Positions 17,777 to 25,850 of a stretch of DNA of 64,000 nucleotides are shown in pieces; position 1 is the first letter of the stretch; every line of letters begins with the position of its first letter. The stretch comes from CAVQJU01 sp963754955 (GTDB taxonomy: Bacteria; Acidobacteriota; Vicinamibacteria; Vicinamibacterales; CAVVIG01). The notes under the pieces are model-generated. The model had not been told where the DNA came from, made no database searches, and saw only the letters and a program-made list of their open reading frames with translations. The stretch is taken from contig CAVWHY010000012.1 of the NCBI GenBank assembly GCA_963754955.1, forward strand, positions 558,001 through 622,000, given 5' to 3'. A program made the position numbers and the translations under genes.

Positions 17777-18893
17777 TCACCGGCCGAGCATCTGGTACGC
17801 GCGCTCGACGGCCCTGGCCTTCATCCTGAAATGCTCCTGCACCTCGTCGCTCAGGTGCGACACCTGCGACGGATCCGATTTCTCCCTGGCGACCTGGTAG
17901 GCCGCGAGGACATCGTTCGGCGCGGCGTCACGGGAAATGTCCAGCACTTCGTAGGGATCGAACTCCTCGTCGGGCACGGCGCCGGCCAGGCGCCGCTCGC
18001 GGGCTTCTTCCTCCCGCTGGCGCCGTTCTTCCGCCTCGCGCTTGCGCGCCTCTTCCTGATCGCGCTCCTGCTGCCGGCGAACGCGCGCTTCTTCGTCGGC
18101 CTGCGCCTTGCGCAGCCGCTCACGTTCGTCGTGCTCAGCCTGGTCTTTCAGCCGCTGCTGCTCTTCTTCCAGCGCGCGCTGCTGCTCCGCGCGCTCGGCG
18201 ACCGCGTGCCTGACGGCCTCCGCAGCCTCATGACGGCAACTCTGGCACAACTCGCCCGACGCCTCGACGCTCGCGCCGCAGACGCGGCATTTATGTGATG
18301 TGCGCCGGGTTCTGAGGAACACGAATCCGCCGCCGCCGGCGACGAGCGCGATCAGGGCGCCGGCCCCCATGATCAGGCTGGACGCGGACGACGCGCTGCT
18401 CGGCATGGGCGCAGCGGGGGCACCCTGGGCGGCGGCGCTCTCTGTCAGTTCCGGCGCGGGCACCACGGGCAGCCGCCGCAGCCGTGCGGGCCCGCTTGCT
18501 GCGCAGCGCGTTGAGCTGATTGCCGATGCAATCGAGATACGCGTCGCGGCCGCTCGCCGCGCGGACGTCGTTGCAGGCCGTGTCGACCGTCTTGCGATCG
18601 GAGACCGAGAGACGGCCGAGGTCCTTGCCGAAATCCGTGCGCAGCGAGAGCAGCTGCGTCCTGAGGCACGCCAGGTACCTGTCGCTCTCGGGCGCGCCGC
18701 CGGCCGGCACGACGCTGCACACGTGCTCCATCAATGCCTGCTCGATCGGCGTGGGCGGACTCTGCTCCGCGGTCTCGACCGGCTGAGCGGACGCCGCCGT
18801 CGCCGCCATTGCCAACGACACCAGCGACAGCGTCGCGGCCACGAGCGTCGCCGACACACGTCGGGCGCCGACGGCAGGTACTCCAGCGGACAT
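17777..18893 (-). CDS. Membrane protein with zinc ribbon, coiled coil and HPD-less J-like domain (one frameshift)
   Basis: Signal peptide from ATG 18893 (LVAATLSLVSLAMAATAASAQ), then a helical region with paired cysteines (HVCSVVPAG, RYLACLRTQ, TACNDV, YLDCIGNQ). Next come a transmembrane helix (LIMGAGALIALVAGGGGFVFL), a four-cysteine ribbon (CRVCGASVEASGELCQSC), a highly charged coiled coil of about 100 residues, and a C-terminal DPYEVLDISRDAAPNDVLAAY segment. That segment matches helices I-II of a J-domain, but the HPD needed to stimulate DnaK is absent. One extra base near 18475 joins the two halves out of frame. Function unknown. Confidence 0.65.
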
Positions 18894-18964
18894 CGTCTTC
18901 GATGGTCGCAGTGCCGGCGCGGGCTGTCAACCAGCCGGGAACAGTTTTGCGCGTGATTACGCGA

Positions 18965-19561
18965 TTACTCAATCGATCGGAGCCGCTCGTACTCGACGGG
19001 CGTGTCGGCGTCGGCAAACGCGCCGGCGTCCTCCACCGCCACGTCACCGGCCGCGGACGCGTGCGATCGCACCACGCCCTTCGCGCCCTCCCGCGGATCC
19101 GCATGGCGCAGCGCGTCGAACAGCGACCGATCGATCAGAACCGGATGGCCGTGTTCGGCACCGCGCACCGGCCGCACGATCGGCGCGCGCGTCGCGCGGT
19201 AACGATCGACGACCGCACGCACGGTCGATACGCCGATGAGCGGCACGTCGACCAGCGTGAGCAGCGATGCGACGACACCCGGCCGATCGACGATGCGCAG
19301 CCCGGCGAGCAGCGACGACAGCTGACCCTGTTCGTAGTCGGCGTTCGTCACAAACGTCGCGGAGAGATCGGTCCCCGCGAACGCATCGATCACGGCGCCC
19401 GCATCGTGGCCGACGACGATGATGACGTCGGAAATTCCGGCCGCGGCGAACGTTTTGACGATCCGCGTCACGAACGTATCGCCGCCGTCGAGGCGCAGCG
19501 TCGCCTTGGGACGGCCCATGCGGCTCGATTTCCCGGCGGCCAGGACGATCGCGGGGATCAC
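18965..19561 (-). CDS. MobA/MocA-like nucleotidyltransferase
   Basis: 198 residues from GTG 19561; longer in-frame starts run through the divergent gene. The N-terminal IPAIVLAAGKSSRMGRPKA is the nucleotide-binding signature of the MobA/MocA/IspD fold, followed by DVIIVVGHDAG and LTLVDVPLIG (metal-binding Asp). Members transfer CMP or GMP to molybdopterin or build sugar nucleotides. MoaD and MoaE elsewhere in the window make molybdenum cofactor work plausible, but the sequence does not decide. The start codon is only 27 bp from the divergent zinc-ribbon gene. Confidence 0.8.
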   Translation of the reverse strand: MIPAIVLAAGKSSRMGRPKATLRLDGGDTFVTRIVKTFAAAGISDVIIVVGHDAGAVIDAFAGTDLSATFVTNADYEQGQLSSLLAGLRIVDRPGVVASLLTLVDVPLIGVSTVRAVVDRYRATRAPIVRPVRGAEHGHPVLIDRSLFDALRHADPREGAKGVVRSHASAAGDVAVEDAGAFADADTPVEYERLRSIE

Positions 19562-19588
19562 GTGGTCATCGTAGTAGAATCGCAGCAC

Positions 19589-19783
19589 ATGAGCGAAATC
19601 GACCTGCACATCCGGTGTCAGCGATGCGGCACCGAGATGGATCTCCGCGATCCGGCGCCAGGCGCGCCGTGGCGGCCCGATCAGTTCTGGGTCTGCCCGA
19701 AGTGCGGCCGCCATTTCTGGTCGACCTATCCGCCGCCGAATCGCGAGAAACCCAAACCCGCCGCAGAGCCCCCCGCGTCCTAG
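19589..19783 (+). CDS. Small zinc-ribbon protein
   Basis: 64 residues: IRCQRCGTEMDLRDP then WVCPKCGRHFWSTYPPP gives two CxxC knuckles spaced for one zinc ion, with a proline-rich tail. No enzymatic motif. A TAGAAT -10-like box ends 8 nt before the ATG, which fits a leaderless or near-leaderless transcript. Divergent from the nucleotidyltransferase. Confidence 0.65.
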   Translation: MSEIDLHIRCQRCGTEMDLRDPAPGAPWRPDQFWVCPKCGRHFWSTYPPPNREKPKPAAEPPAS

Positions 19784-19792
19784 CCCGCGCTC

Positions 19793-20086
19793 ATGCTGGT
19801 TTCGTCCGCGCGCGCCGCCGCTCCGACTCTTTTCCTTATCACTCGCCTCGATCTCGACCTCGACGAAGATATTGATGAGGACTCAGACGACGAGAGTGAC
19901 GACGACGATTTCGACCGCGACGACGATGACGACGAGGACTCAGATCTCGATGAAGACGAGGAAGAGCCCGAGACGTGGCAGGTGCGTGCGCCGAAAATGC
20001 GTCAGGAGTACTCCCAACGGAGTACCTGCGGGTGCGAATCCCCTAAGGGACGCCTCGACTTGACTTTCCAGCCACTAACTGCCTAG
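19793..20086 (+). CDS. Highly acidic Asp/Glu-rich small protein, doubtful 3' end
   Basis: 97 residues. From residue 22 to about 60 nearly every residue is Asp or Glu with scattered Ser and Arg, ending in EEEPETWQVRAPKMRQ. Such a compositional block is hard to get by chance in this GC-rich genome without coding selection, and acidic proteins with a similar tail occur in related genomes. The last 25 residues are compositionally different, and the frame may be wrong there. Function unknown. Confidence 0.45.
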   Translation: MLVSSARAAAPTLFLITRLDLDLDEDIDEDSDDESDDDDFDRDDDDDEDSDLDEDEEEPETWQVRAPKMRQEYSQRSTCGCESPKGRLDLTFQPLTA

Positions 20087-20096
20087 ACTGGCGCGT

Positions 20097-20203
20097 TTTC
20101 CAGCTGAACGGGCTGGAAACGATTCGGCCGGTTCCGCCAGGCGACGCGTTCTTCTTCGTAGACGCCCGTAACCGGCCGAACACCCTTGGGATACTCCCAG
20201 GGG
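20097..20203 (+). promoter_or_regulatory. Structured leader of the cold-shock gene
   Basis: Three dyads precede the cold-shock ATG. TTTCCAGC (20097-20104) pairs with GCTGGAAA (20112-20119). TTCGGCCGGTT (20123-20133) is perfectly complementary to AACCGGCCGAA (20170-20180). CCCTTGGGA (20083+100) pairs with TCCCAGGGG around 20195-20203. Long structured leaders are the known temperature-sensing device of cspA-type mRNAs; this assignment is by analogy. Confidence 0.45.
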
Positions 20204-20226
20204 CTCGGAACGGAGGGCTTTCGGGT

Positions 20227-20433
20227 ATGCCAACCGGGACAATCGCCAGGCTTCTCATCGACAAGGGGTTCGGATTCATCCGCGACGAGGGTGGAATCGA
20301 ACACTTCTTCCACCGCAGCTCGGTCCGCGGTGCGGTTTTCGAGCTGTTGCGGGAAGGGCAGCGGGTTGAGTTCACGCCCGAAGACTCCCAGAAAGGGCCC
20401 CGGGCCGGCGACGTCCGCCTCATCGAGGGCTGA
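20227..20433 (+). CDS. Cold-shock domain protein (plus strand)
   Basis: 68 residues forming one cold-shock OB fold. RNP1 is KGFGFIRDEG, RNP2 is EHFFHRSSV, and the acidic loop RVEFTPEDSQKGPRAGDVRL closes the barrel. GGAGGG lies about 9 nt before the ATG. These proteins bind single-stranded RNA and melt secondary structure. A close paralogue lies about 0.8 kb away on the other strand (21194-21394) with RGFGFIRDEGGQEWFFHRSS, so the pair may be a local duplication around the HAD gene. Confidence 0.9.
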   Translation: MPTGTIARLLIDKGFGFIRDEGGIEHFFHRSSVRGAVFELLREGQRVEFTPEDSQKGPRAGDVRLIEG

Positions 20434-20486
20434 CGCATAGCCCGCGCGACCGCACTCGCGCTTCACGACCGAGGGCTGACAACCGG

Positions 20487-21197
20487 TCAGCTCTCGGGTT
20501 CCCCTTCCAACGCCGCCAGCACCGCGTCCAGCTCGCTGAGATCCTCGAACACGACGTCCGCGCCCGACTCGCGCAACTCGTCCGTCGTGTGGCTGCCCGT
20601 CGCCACCCCGATCGAGCGCGCGCCGCCCGAGATCGCGACGCCGACGTCGAGAGGCGTGTCGCCGATGATGACCACATTGGACGGCGCCGCTTGCGGCCCC
20701 CCGCATCCGGCAACGCGCGTCAGCGCTTCCGGCAGCAGGCCGTTGCGTTCGTGCGTCGTGTCACCGAACGCGCCGCACACGAAGTAGCGCCAGAGATCGA
20801 AGTATTCAAGTTTCAGCTGCGCGCCGCGCTCGAAGTTCCCGGTCAGCAGGGCGAGGAAGATGTGGCGGCGGCCGGCCAGCGTTTCGAGCAGCGGGACAAC
20901 ACCCGGCATGACGCCCTTGCGCGGCCCGGGCTGCCGCAGTTCGTCAGCGAGGTAATCGAGGTACAGGGGCTTGAACCGGGAGAGGGCGTCGGCGTCGATC
21001 CCGTGCGCGGCCGCGGCGTGCGCGAGAATCCACGCGTCGGTGCGGCCGTTGAAGGGCACGCCCTCGAACCCGTTGGGCACGCCGTACAGATCCTCGAACG
21101 CCCGCGTCATCGCGCGGCCGCCGGCGCCGCCCGTGAGGACGAGCGTGCCGTCGATGTCGAAGAACAGAACTGTGACGGGTCTAGGACGTGGCGTCAC
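20487..21197 (-). CDS. HAD-family phosphatase (phosphoglycolate phosphatase-like)
   Basis: 236 residues. Motif I FFDIDGTLVLTGGAG has the nucleophile and acid aspartates, motif II is LALLTGNFE, and motif IV is VVIIGDTPLDV. The helical cap between residues 25 and 90 (GVPFNGRTDAWIL) is the C1 type of Gph-like enzymes that hydrolyse small phosphate esters. Its GTG start overlaps the TGA of the cold-shock gene (GTGA), so the two are translationally coupled. Substrate not determinable. Confidence 0.85.
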   Translation of the reverse strand: MTPRPRPVTVLFFDIDGTLVLTGGAGGRAMTRAFEDLYGVPNGFEGVPFNGRTDAWILAHAAAAHGIDADALSRFKPLYLDYLADELRQPGPRKGVMPGVVPLLETLAGRRHIFLALLTGNFERGAQLKLEYFDLWRYFVCGAFGDTTHERNGLLPEALTRVAGCGGPQAAPSNVVIIGDTPLDVGVAISGGARSIGVATGSHTTDELRESGADVVFEDLSELDAVLAALEGEPES

Positions 21198-21394
21198 CCT
21201 TGAGTGCGGACGTTGCCCGCGCGCGGGCCCTTCGGCGACGGCTCCTCATCGAAGGTCACGCGCTGGCCCTCGGTGAACTGGTCGAAGTTTCCCTGCACCG
21301 AACTGCGGTGGAAGAACCATTCCTGGCCGCCTTCGTCGCGAATGAATCCGAAGCCCCGGTCACGAACGAGTCGCTTGATTGTTCCGTTCGGCAT
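21194..21394 (-). CDS. Cold-shock domain protein (minus strand)
   Basis: 66 residues with RNP1 RGFGFIRDEGG and RNP2 EWFFHRSSV, one OB fold. The TGA stop overlaps the HAD start. Compared with the plus-strand copy the core is nearly the same but the loops differ (QGNFDQFTEG against RGAVFELLREG), so they are paralogues rather than a recent exact copy. GGGAG lies upstream of the ATG at a normal distance. Confidence 0.9.
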   Translation of the reverse strand: MPNGTIKRLVRDRGFGFIRDEGGQEWFFHRSSVQGNFDQFTEGQRVTFDEEPSPKGPRAGNVRTQG

Positions 21395-21457
21395 TCCAGT
21401 CTCCCTCGGGCCCGCGTTTGGCCCGGCTGGAGTCTTACAATATTCGTTCCAATCACG

Positions 21458-21874
21458 TCAGGGAACCACGTTCACCGAAATCTCGCTGCACATGCCCTTG
21501 ATGGCGTTGTGCAAATCGTCAGCAAACTGGAGGGCCAGCTTGTGTTTGCCGGGCGTCAGCTGCATGTCGATTTCGGAATCGCCTTTCCCGAAATGCACCC
21601 ACGACGGCGTCCCTTTCACGATCGTCTTCCCATCGTCCACGCACGGTACATCGATGCCGACGTGAAAATGACCCACGCCAGGACGCGCGGTCTCCACGGT
21701 TCCATCAGGCACCGCCGCGACCTTGTAATTTTCCACGCCGAACTTCAGATGAGCCGGGCTCTTCACGGTCGCGTTATTCTTGGGCTCCACGAAAAACACA
21801 CGCGGTTTGCCTTGCGCCGCTGCGCCCGCAGCGACACACAACATCGATAACAGAAGGTAGCCAGTTGCTCGCAT
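21458..21874 (-). CDS. Exported DUF4399 protein
   Basis: 138 residues with a signal peptide (LLLSMLCVAAGAAAQ). The body PRVFFVEPKNNATVKSPAHLKFGV ... GVGHFHVGIDV ... HKLALQFADDLH is the DUF4399 pattern. The family has an immunoglobulin-like fold with conserved histidines (HFHV) and a conserved aspartate, and its function is unknown. AAGGAGAGG lies upstream of the ATG. No partner gene explains its job. Confidence 0.8.
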   Translation of the reverse strand: MRATGYLLLSMLCVAAGAAAQGKPRVFFVEPKNNATVKSPAHLKFGVENYKVAAVPDGTVETARPGVGHFHVGIDVPCVDDGKTIVKGTPSWVHFGKGDSEIDMQLTPGKHKLALQFADDLHNAIKGMCSEISVNVVP

Positions 21875-21937
21875 AGCCTCTCCTTTGCAGACATTCTGGT
21901 CCGCATTGCACTTTCACGCAACACATCCATCCGCACA

Positions 21938-22648
21938 TCATCCCCGCAAAAGCCGGGAGAGCCAGCCGGTCCGCTGGGCCAGGCGGCCCGTGGCCGGATC
22001 GAGTGTCAGGCACCGCCGCGACGCTGCCTCAGCAAACCCCGCGTCCGCCGTCAGGGTAATGGTGGCCGCTGAGATCGTCCGGCATTCTGCGGCCAGTTCC
22101 GCTGCGGCCTCCGGAGGGATCTCTGCCGTAGGATGCTCGAGGATGACCACGGCGGGATCGAGAGCGAGTGCACGCCCGAGCCGGATGCGCACGAGTCCGG
22201 CCGGCGGGAGCTCCGCCACTGGCCGGTCCAGTGACGCAGCATCCAGCCCCACTTGTTCGGCGAGCGCGACCGCGCGACGGCGAATGTCTTCCGCTGGCGG
22301 TTCGATGTCGAGCGTGAACGGCATCGCGAGATTCTGCACGACCGTCAGCGAGTCGAGCAGTACGGCGCGAGGGCTCACGATACCGAACCGATCGACGACC
22401 GCGAGCCAGTCGGCGCTGTCCGTGATCGCGGAGGTGGGGCGTCCGAACAAGCGCACCTCGCCGCGGTCCGGCAGCGTGGCGCCCGTGACGAGGTTGACAA
22501 ATACCTCGGCAGTCGCCTGATCGAGGCCGATGATGGCGATGTGCTCGCCCGGCTGGACGCTCAGCGCGGCGATCCTGAGCGGGCGGAGGCCGTGGTAGTC
22601 CTTGGAGACGTCCGACAGTTCGAGGACGGCCCCGGTCGGTGCGGTCAC
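21938..22648 (-). CDS. ABC-type ATPase-like protein with destroyed Walker A and signature
   Basis: 236 residues with the full outline of an ABC ATPase: LELSDVSKDYHGLRPLRIAAL, the loop after VQPGEHIAIIGL, a Q-loop region, and an H-loop region. However, the P-loop reads GLDQATAEVF instead of GxxGxGK(S/T), the signature reads LPPAGLVRIRLGRAL instead of LSGGQ, and Walker B ends VVILEHP rather than LDEP. The ATP-binding lysine is therefore missing. The protein is intact and has no frameshift, so this is probably a pseudo-ATPase. Its GTG overlaps the stop of the membrane protein upstream. Confidence 0.7.
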   Translation of the reverse strand: MTAPTGAVLELSDVSKDYHGLRPLRIAALSVQPGEHIAIIGLDQATAEVFVNLVTGATLPDRGEVRLFGRPTSAITDSADWLAVVDRFGIVSPRAVLLDSLTVVQNLAMPFTLDIEPPAEDIRRRAVALAEQVGLDAASLDRPVAELPPAGLVRIRLGRALALDPAVVILEHPTAEIPPEAAAELAAECRTISAATITLTADAGFAEAASRRCLTLDPATGRLAQRTGWLSRLLRG

Positions 22649-23109
22649 GATTCGAGCAGGCGGTTCACCTCGTCGACGATGCGTGACGAGGCCAGGAGCG
22701 CGTCCACTTCAATCTTCAGGGCCGCCACATTGCAGGCGATGGCACCATACGCGATCATCCCGTGCACGACGGCCGGCATCACGCCCGTGTCCACGCTCGC
22801 GCCCAGGATCGCCGCAGCCATCGTGACACCCATGGCGAGCGTGCCGATGGAAAACACCGGCTTGCGCGCCGCAGCGATCCGGCGGTAGTAGTCGCCCGCG
22901 ACGTTGTGCTCGGCCATCGCGTCCTTGACGGCCTTTCCCTTGCCGATCAGATAGAACATCATCATCGAGTGAGCCAGAAGCATCACTAAGGTCGAGAAGA
23001 TGCCGAACGAGATGTGGCGCGGGATGTCGTTCCCGCGGAGCCCGAAGAACACGGCGGCGATGAGCCCGACGAACCCGATGCCCACGGCCGACAACAACGC
23101 CTGCGCCAT
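22645..23109 (-). CDS. Four-helix membrane protein of unknown function
   Basis: 154 residues. Hydrophobic segments are visible at about residues 5-25 (AVGIGFVGLIAAVFFGL), 34-54 (FGIFSTLVMLLAHSMMMFYLIG), 88-105 (SIGTLAMGVTMAAAILGA) and 108-128. It overlaps the start of the degenerate ABC protein by 4 nt, so both are translated together and may form one complex. No recognised family. Confidence 0.65.
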   Translation of the reverse strand: MAQALLSAVGIGFVGLIAAVFFGLRGNDIPRHISFGIFSTLVMLLAHSMMMFYLIGKGKAVKDAMAEHNVAGDYYRRIAAARKPVFSIGTLAMGVTMAAAILGASVDTGVMPAVVHGMIAYGAIACNVAALKIEVDALLASSRIVDEVNRLLES

Positions 23110-23120
23110 CCTCTGATCAT

Positions 23121-23654
23121 ATGTCAGCTCAGGAGGCCGCTTCGCCGTTTGTCGCCCAATGGGTCAGCCGGCTGTCGCGCGTCGACAATCGCACGCAGCG
23201 GGCACTCGACGTGGCGATGGGGCGCGGCCGGCACGCCCACCTGCTGGCGCGCCACGGGTTCCGGGCGTTCGGCGTCGATGTGAGGGCCGATGCGGTTCGC
23301 GAAGCCATCGAGGCCGCGGCACGCAATCGCCTGACGGTGCGCGGTTGGTGTGCGGATCTGACGATGTACCCGCTGCCGGCGGCCGCCTTCGATCTCGTGG
23401 TCGTCACGCGCTATCTGCAGCGCGATCTGTTGCCGTCGCTGCGCGCCGCTGTGAAGCCGGGCGGCTACGTTGTCTACGAGACGTTCACCGTGTTGCAACG
23501 GGCGCTCGGCACCGGGCCCACGTCGCCGGACCACCTGCTCGAGCCCGGGGAACTGCGGAGATTCTTCGACGGGTGGGACGTGGTGTTCAGCGAAGAGGTC
23601 GCGGCGCCCGCAGCCCTGGCGCGCATCGTCGCGAGGAAGCGCGAGCGGAAGTAG
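23121..23654 (+). CDS. SAM-dependent methyltransferase (TehB-like)
   Basis: 177 residues. RALDVAMGRGRHAHLLARHG is motif I, FGVDVRADAV the acidic end of beta2, TMYPLPAAAFDLVVVTRYLQRDLLP motif IV, and PGGYVVYETFTVLQ motif VI. This small variant resembles tellurite-resistance TehB-type enzymes. Divergent from the membrane/ABC-like pair, 11 bp away. Its TAG stop is the TAG in the REP foot that follows. Confidence 0.8.
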   Translation: MSAQEAASPFVAQWVSRLSRVDNRTQRALDVAMGRGRHAHLLARHGFRAFGVDVRADAVREAIEAAARNRLTVRGWCADLTMYPLPAAAFDLVVVTRYLQRDLLPSLRAAVKPGGYVVYETFTVLQRALGTGPTSPDHLLEPGELRRFFDGWDVVFSEEVAAPAALARIVARKRERK

Positions 23655-23694
23655 TGCAGGCCTTCACGCCTGTCGGCGCGCTTTCAGCGCGTCG
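23651..23694. repeat. REP-like hairpin, GTAG foot
   Basis: GTAG foot at 23651-23654, then GCAGGCCTTCACGCCTGT (imperfect 6-bp stem, TTCA-type loop), followed by a second dyad GGCGCGCTTTCAGCGCGTC that lies inside the 3' end of the PHP gene. The TAG terminates the methyltransferase, and the minus-strand TGA of the PHP gene is within the first hairpin. The second half lacks the CTAC foot. Confidence 0.7.
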
Positions 23695-24485
23695 AACAGT
23701 TCGCGCGGCAGCGTCGCGCTGCCGACCTGGATCGGTGCGCCGGGGTCGGCGTGGTAGTCGGACCCTCCGGACACCGCGAGGCCAAGGCGGTCGGCGAACG
23801 TGAGATACCGGACCGTGTCGTCCGCCTGGTGCTTGCTGTGGTACGCCTCGATGGCGTCCATGCCCGCCCGGGCAAGGCCGGGAATGAGATCGTCGCGCTG
23901 AAGGAGCCCCGGGTGGGCGATCGATGCGAGGCCGCGGGCGCTGTGCACTTCGCGGATGACGTCCTCGGGCGCGGGCCCGATGCGCTCGACAAACGCCGGC
24001 CGGCCGGAAGACAGCCAGCGGTCGAACGCCTCGCCGATCGTCTGGACATGGCCTGCCGCCATCAGCGCGCGCGCAATCCAGGGCCGTCCGGCCGACTTCT
24101 TCGTATCTGTCGTGCCCGGGCTGAGGACCGCTTCGACGTCGAGATGGATGCCGTGATCCGACAATTTCTGCACCATCCGGCGGATGCGATCGATCCGCAT
24201 GCGGCGCGCCTCGGCGAGGACCACGCCGAGGCGCTCGTCCTCGGTGTTCATGAAGTAGCCGAGCATGTGAACGTCTTTACCGTCCACGACTGCCGTGATC
24301 TCGATGCCGGGGACGAACTCGATGCCGGCGGCCGCACACGCGGCGGCAACCGGAGCGCAGGCCGCGGTCGTGTCGTGATCGGTGACACTCAGCACCTGCA
24401 CACCGGCAGACTTCGCCCGGCCCACGAGCTCGGCCGGCGTGCATCGTCCGTCGGATGCTGTCGTATGTGTATGAAGATCGATCAA
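23664..24485 (-). CDS. PHP-domain phosphoesterase (YciV / nucleoside 3',5'-bisphosphatase type)
   Basis: 273 residues with a TTG start overlapping the upstream stop (TTGA). Metal-ligand motifs are in PHP order: DLHTHTTASDG, SVTDHDTTAA, FVPGIEI, a histidine in DVHMLGYF, SIAHPGLL, and SGGSDYHAD near the C-terminus. The family hydrolyses 5' ends of RNA or nucleotide bisphosphates with a trinuclear Mn site. It lies directly downstream of the Fur-rubrerythrin fusion and is probably transcribed with it. Confidence 0.88.
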   Translation of the reverse strand: MIDLHTHTTASDGRCTPAELVGRAKSAGVQVLSVTDHDTTAACAPVAAACAAAGIEFVPGIEITAVVDGKDVHMLGYFMNTEDERLGVVLAEARRMRIDRIRRMVQKLSDHGIHLDVEAVLSPGTTDTKKSAGRPWIARALMAAGHVQTIGEAFDRWLSSGRPAFVERIGPAPEDVIREVHSARGLASIAHPGLLQRDDLIPGLARAGMDAIEAYHSKHQADDTVRYLTFADRLGLAVSGGSDYHADPGAPIQVGSATLPRELFDALKARRQA

Positions 24486-25487
24486 CGGCGGGTCTTTGCG
24501 GCGGCAGCCGGTCGATTCGCGCGCGAGGGACGGGGCCGCCCGCCCTGGCGCTTGCGCAGCGCCCGATATTCGCTGATCAGCAGGTCGCGGTGCTCGCGTT
24601 CCTCTTCAGCGAACTCGAGGAAGATCTGCTTGCCCTCGGAATCTTCGAAGCGGTCGCCGTACTTCTTGAAGAAGTTGTGCGATCCCCGCTCGCACTTGAT
24701 GCCGATGAGCAGGGCTTCGAGGTCGTTGACGCCCTTGCCGAGCCGCTCGGCGCCCGCGGCGAACAACCCGTGGGCCGCGCCTTTGAAAAAGAGGAATGTC
24801 GGCCGCGACTCGAGCTGCGGGTCTTTGGCCAGCAACTCTTTGTAGCGGTTTTCCAGCGTGCGCGAGATGTTCTTTTTCTTCGGCCGCGAGCTTATGGAAT
24901 ACGGAACGGCCCCGCGCATCCCTGGTGATGCTGGCCGCGCGCGTGTAGAACTGCAGGCCGCTGCGTTCGGTGGCGATGGCAATCCGGAGCGCGTCGCGGG
25001 CAAACACGAGGGCGGTGGTCGAGCCGTCGATGGCGGAAGTCGAGGGACCGCTCGACGCACCGGTCCTGCACTCTTCGCACGTGCCGACGATCTGCACGAT
25101 GACCTGCGCCGCCGAGAATCGGCGCTCGGCCGCGATCTCTTCCATCACCGCCTCGACGTCGGAGCTCAGGAACTCAGACGTGCGATGGCAGCTGGTGCAG
25201 ATGAGATGGAAGTGGCGTGGGTGTCGATATGTCGGTTCGAACCGCGAACGCCCTTCGCCGAAGTCGACCTTCCGCGCGACACCCCGGGCGACCATCCACT
25301 GCAGCGAACGGTACACCGTCGCGCGGCCCACGCCGGGATGCTGGCGCCGGACGAGATCAAACAGATCATCAGCGCTCAGGTGACCTTCCTGTTTCAGGAA
25401 GGTCCCCAGAATCTGTTCGCGTTTGGTCGATCGTTTGCCGCCAGCGGCCCGCGAGCCCGCCAGATCGGCGAGGGGGCTTTCCCGCAC
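24482..25487 (-). CDS. Fusion of a Fur-family regulator with a rubrerythrin-like di-iron domain (one frameshift)
   Basis: N-terminal 130 residues: Fur winged helix (LSADDLFDLVRR, RATVYRSLQWMVARGVARKV), metal site HPRHFHLICTSC and structural zinc pair CxxC plus CEEC. After a short linker comes a ferritin-like four-helix bundle: ATERSGLQFYTRAA, KLAAEEKEHLATLENRY, GIKCERGSHNFFKKYG and FAEEEREHRDLLISEY, with two E(E)xxH ligand pairs. One extra base near 24855 splits the bundle; without it the protein is continuous to TGA 24482. The GTG at 25487 is the probable start; an earlier one at 25526 overlaps erpA. The gene is embedded between erpA and PHP. Confidence 0.8.
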
Positions 25488-25494
25488 GTGTCTG

Positions 25495-25824
25495 TTAGTC
25501 GACGCTGAAGGATGAACCGCAGCCACAGGTAGACGTCGCCTGCGGGTTCTTGATCGTGAAGCCCCCGCCAGTCACCGTGTCCACGAAGTCGACCTCGGCG
25601 CCCTTCAGATATCGGACGCTGATCGGGTCGACGAACAGCTTCACGCCGTGCGACTCGAACACCTGGTCGCCTGCGCCCTGCCCGTTTTCCTCGATCATCA
25701 GGCCGTACTGGAAACCGGAGCAGCCGCCGCCCTGTACGAAGACGCGCAGTCCGCTGCCGCCCTTGTTTTCTTCAACGAGCAGTTCGTTGATTTTCATTGC
25801 CGCCGTTTCGGATACGTTGATCAT
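25495..25824 (-). CDS. erpA: ErpA/IscA-type iron-sulfur cluster carrier
   Basis: 109 residues. The three cluster cysteines are visible: GGGCSGFQYG and the C-terminal STCGCGSSF. The A-type carrier hands 2Fe-2S or 4Fe-4S clusters from the assembly scaffold to apo-enzymes. Candidate clients in this window are the class I fumarase and molybdenum-cofactor enzymes. GGAG lies 8 nt before the ATG. A TATAAT -10 box precedes it at 25851-25856. The regulator fusion starts 8 nt downstream, so iron-sulfur delivery and metal/peroxide sensing may be co-expressed. Confidence 0.93.
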   Translation of the reverse strand: MINVSETAAMKINELLVEENKGGSGLRVFVQGGGCSGFQYGLMIEENGQGAGDQVFESHGVKLFVDPISVRYLKGAEVDFVDTVTGGGFTIKNPQATSTCGCGSSFSVD

Positions 25825-25850
25825 GAGAGATCTCCTCGGTACCGCCTCTC

